Positions 5,540 to 6,747 of a stretch of 6,747 bases of DNA are shown piece after piece; the first letter of the stretch is position 1, and each line of letters opens with the position of its first letter. Location: positions 1 through 6,747 of the forward strand of contig JAEYXO010000102.1 of the NCBI GenBank assembly GCA_023431245.1. The letters are read 5' to 3'. Position numbers and translations under genes: made by a program. The notes below the pieces were generated by a model, which saw only the letters and a program-made list of their open reading frames with translations, was not told where the DNA came from and did no database searches. Source of the stretch: Pseudomonadota bacterium. GTDB taxonomy: Bacteria > Pseudomonadota > Gammaproteobacteria > Burkholderiales > SG8-41.

Positions 5540-6582
5540 GCAAACAGCCGCAGCGCCCGCGCGCTCCCCGCCGCAATGTCGCGCGCTGCCATCGCGGCGT
5601 GGATCTCCTGCAACTGCTGCCTGATGCGTGCCAGCCCGGCCTGCTGCAGCGGAGTCCTGTTGTCATCAACCAGGATACCCCCCAGGTTCTCCGCCAGCGC
5701 CGATCCCGTCTGCACCATCCTGTCAAGAACCGCGACACCACCGGCGATCCGCGGCACATCAAGCAGCAGCGTCAGGCCGGTGGTCTGCATCGCCGCAAGG
5801 CGCCCGCCGGCAAAGGGTTCGGGCTCGTGGTTTTCCATCGTGAACAGCGTATGGCCTTCCGCGTCGCAGAGGTGAAACAGTCCGTCGGGCTCCAGGCTGA
5901 AACCGGCCGCCACCGCGGCCTCGGCCACCTGCTCCGCGGGGAAGGCACTGCCCGAGGGCGCTACCACGTTGACGCCGATGGCCACATCCATGTCGCTGCA
6001 AAAGGCATCCAGCGCCCGTGCCGTTTCCAGGGCCGCCGCGGTGTCACCGCACTCGGCGACGGCGCCATGCCGGGCCGCCCACTCGCGCAACGCATCACAA
6101 AAACCGTTGAGCTGCGGGGCATGAACCGGCCCCGAGCGGTTGACCAGCTGCAACGCCGCCTGCAGTTCACGGCAACCGGCATGGCTGCCGCGGTCCAGCA
6201 GGCGCCACGTACTGCCGTCACGACCGAACACCCGCGCCGGTTTGCCGAATGTCGCCAGTTGCGACAGCAGTTCCCGCAGTGCCGTGTCGCTGACGGGCTG
6301 TTCGGCACGGATCGATGCGACGAACTCGATGGCGGAATCGGCGCCCCCCTCCGGCGCCACGTCGTCCGCGGCGCCGATTTTCGGCTCGATCCGCGGCTCC
6401 GGCAGCTGCTCGAGCGGATCCGCCTTGGCCGCCCCCAGCAGCGCGTCATCACGTTCGCCTTCGAAAGCCTGCTGCAGGCGCTGCCGCAGCTTGCGCTCCT
6501 GCCAGAGATTGAAGCCATACACACCGCCGACCACAACCAGCCCGATTGCCGCCAATGCGATCTGCAGGTCGCTCATCGGCAT
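5536..6582 (-). CDS. zipA: Cell division protein ZipA
   Basis: ZipA tethers FtsZ to the inner membrane early in septum formation. The 348 residues begin with a short N-terminus and one membrane segment at about 6-25, followed by basic WQERKLRQRL at 27-36, consistent with N-out, C-in topology. A short acidic and proline-containing linker at 50-82 replaces the long proline/glutamine linker of E. coli ZipA. The C-terminal FtsZ-binding domain spans about 199-330 (DVAIGVNVV, GLFHLCDAEGHTLFTMEN, GLTLLLDVP, LAENLGGILVDDN). Residues 84-194 appear to be a second, diverged copy of the same fold. ATG 6582 was chosen because GAGGG ends five bases before it; the next ATG at 6576 would be at a poorer distance. 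The stop overlaps the ligA start. The smc-zipA-ligA context supports the name given the divergent sequence. Confidence 0.9.
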   Translation of the reverse strand: MPMSDLQIALAAIGLVVVGGVYGFNLWQERKLRQRLQQAFEGERDDALLGAAKADPLEQLPEPRIEPKIGAADDVAPEGGADSAIEFVASIRAEQPVSDTALRELLSQLATFGKPARVFGRDGSTWRLLDRGSHAGCRELQAALQLVNRSGPVHAPQLNGFCDALREWAARHGAVAECGDTAAALETARALDAFCSDMDVAIGVNVVAPSGSAFPAEQVAEAAVAAGFSLEPDGLFHLCDAEGHTLFTMENHEPEPFAGGRLAAMQTTGLTLLLDVPRIAGGVAVLDRMVQTGSALAENLGGILVDDNRTPLQQAGLARIRQQLQEIHAAMAARDIAAGSARALRLFA

Positions 6583-6587
6583 TCCGG

Positions 6588-6592
6588 CCCTC
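6588..6592 (-). promoter_or_regulatory. Ribosome binding site of zipA, overlapping the smc stop codon
   Basis: On the - strand this reads GAGGG, inside TGAGGG, where TGA is the smc stop. It lies five bases before ATG 6582 and eleven before ATG 6576, so it favours the first ATG. Ribosomes ending smc would uncover it, suggesting coupled translation of smc and zipA. Confidence 0.6.
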
Positions 6593-6747
6593 AGGCCGCC
6601 TCTTCCGTGAGTTTCATCGCCGCATCCATGTCCACCGCGACAATGCGCGACACGCCCGGCTCCTGCATGGTCACCCCGAGCAGTTGATTGGCGATTTCCA
6701 TGGTGATCTTGTTGTGGCTGATGAACACGAACTGCGACTGCTCCGAC
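6591..6747 (-). CDS. smc: Chromosome segregation protein SMC, C-terminal fragment
   Basis: The last 51 codons of an SMC gene run from the right edge to TGA 6591-6593; the start lies beyond the window. The visible peptide begins SEQSQFVFISHNKITMEIAN. The hydrophobic strand plus 'ISHNK' is the H-loop region of the C-terminal ATPase lobe, followed by 'LLGVTMQEPGVSRIVAVD', where 'GVTM.E.GVS' is characteristic of SMC proteins. The tail ends TEEAA. SMC dimers with ScpAB organise and help separate chromosomes using ATP. The Walker A, coiled-coil and hinge regions are not visible. It is followed after 8 bases by zipA, whose ribosome binding site overlaps this stop. Presence of SMC here fits a proteobacterium that uses SMC-ScpAB, not MukBEF. 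Identity is secure despite the short fragment. Confidence 0.9.
   Translation of the reverse strand, partial: SEQSQFVFISHNKITMEIANQLLGVTMQEPGVSRIVAVDMDAAMKLTEEAA

Noticed and set aside
2963..5875. A 970-codon open frame on the + strand, antisense to galU, ligA and zipA
   Set aside because: It runs opposite to three clearly identified genes. Its translation is rich in Arg, His, Gln and Ala without recognisable motifs, as expected from the reverse complement of GC-rich codons. Its length follows from codon bias, not coding.
5338..6687. A 449-codon open frame on the + strand, antisense to ligA, zipA and smc
   Set aside because: It shows the same Arg/Gln/His-rich composition and lies opposite ZipA and the SMC tail, whose protein features are real.

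Overview
This 6.7-kb window is a compact, GC-rich stretch of bacterial chromosome filled almost entirely by nine protein genes, the two outermost cut by the window edges. I saw no RNA gene, insertion sequence, CRISPR array or prophage. The order smc-zipA-ligA-galU, a GlnD tail with the 'RHFPITPEV' segment, and a LigA carrying 'MLSIRTETD' all point to a betaproteobacterium. This assignment rests on remembered family features, not on a search.

Layout. At the left edge the + strand carries the last 104 codons of glnD, the PII uridylyltransferase that senses nitrogen status. It meets the - strand gene block tail to tail across only 10 bases. On the - strand, read right to left, come smc (C-terminal 51 codons), zipA, ligA, galU, a small DsrE-family gene, hpt, mtnP (methylthioinosine/methylthioadenosine phosphorylase family) and def. 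Gaps are 8 bases for smc/zipA, a 4-base ATGA overlap for zipA/ligA, 22 bases for ligA/galU, 70 bases for galU/dsrE, an overlap of at least 29 bases for dsrE/hpt, 6 bases for hpt/mtnP and an 11-base overlap for mtnP/def. This looks like one long operon or two nested ones. The galU/dsrE gap is the only place with room for an internal promoter, and it holds an AT-rich inverted repeat and an extended -10-like sequence.

How the genes fit together. The upstream half is a chromosome and division module: Smc for chromosome organisation, ZipA to tether FtsZ, LigA to seal Okazaki nicks, and GalU to supply UDP-glucose for the envelope. The downstream half looks like salvage of a methylthio-nucleoside. 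MtnP has the residue pattern expected for a 6-oxopurine substrate (methylthioinosine), which would release hypoxanthine, and the adjacent Hpt would convert hypoxanthine to IMP. The DsrE-like protein with a single conserved-position cysteine may be a sulfur-transfer protein, and Def is a peptide deformylase not next to fmt.

No wholly new system is evident. The points most worth following are an apparent internal duplication of the FtsZ-binding fold within ZipA, the inferred MTI-to-IMP salvage pair, and the one-cysteine DsrE protein preceded by the inverted repeat.
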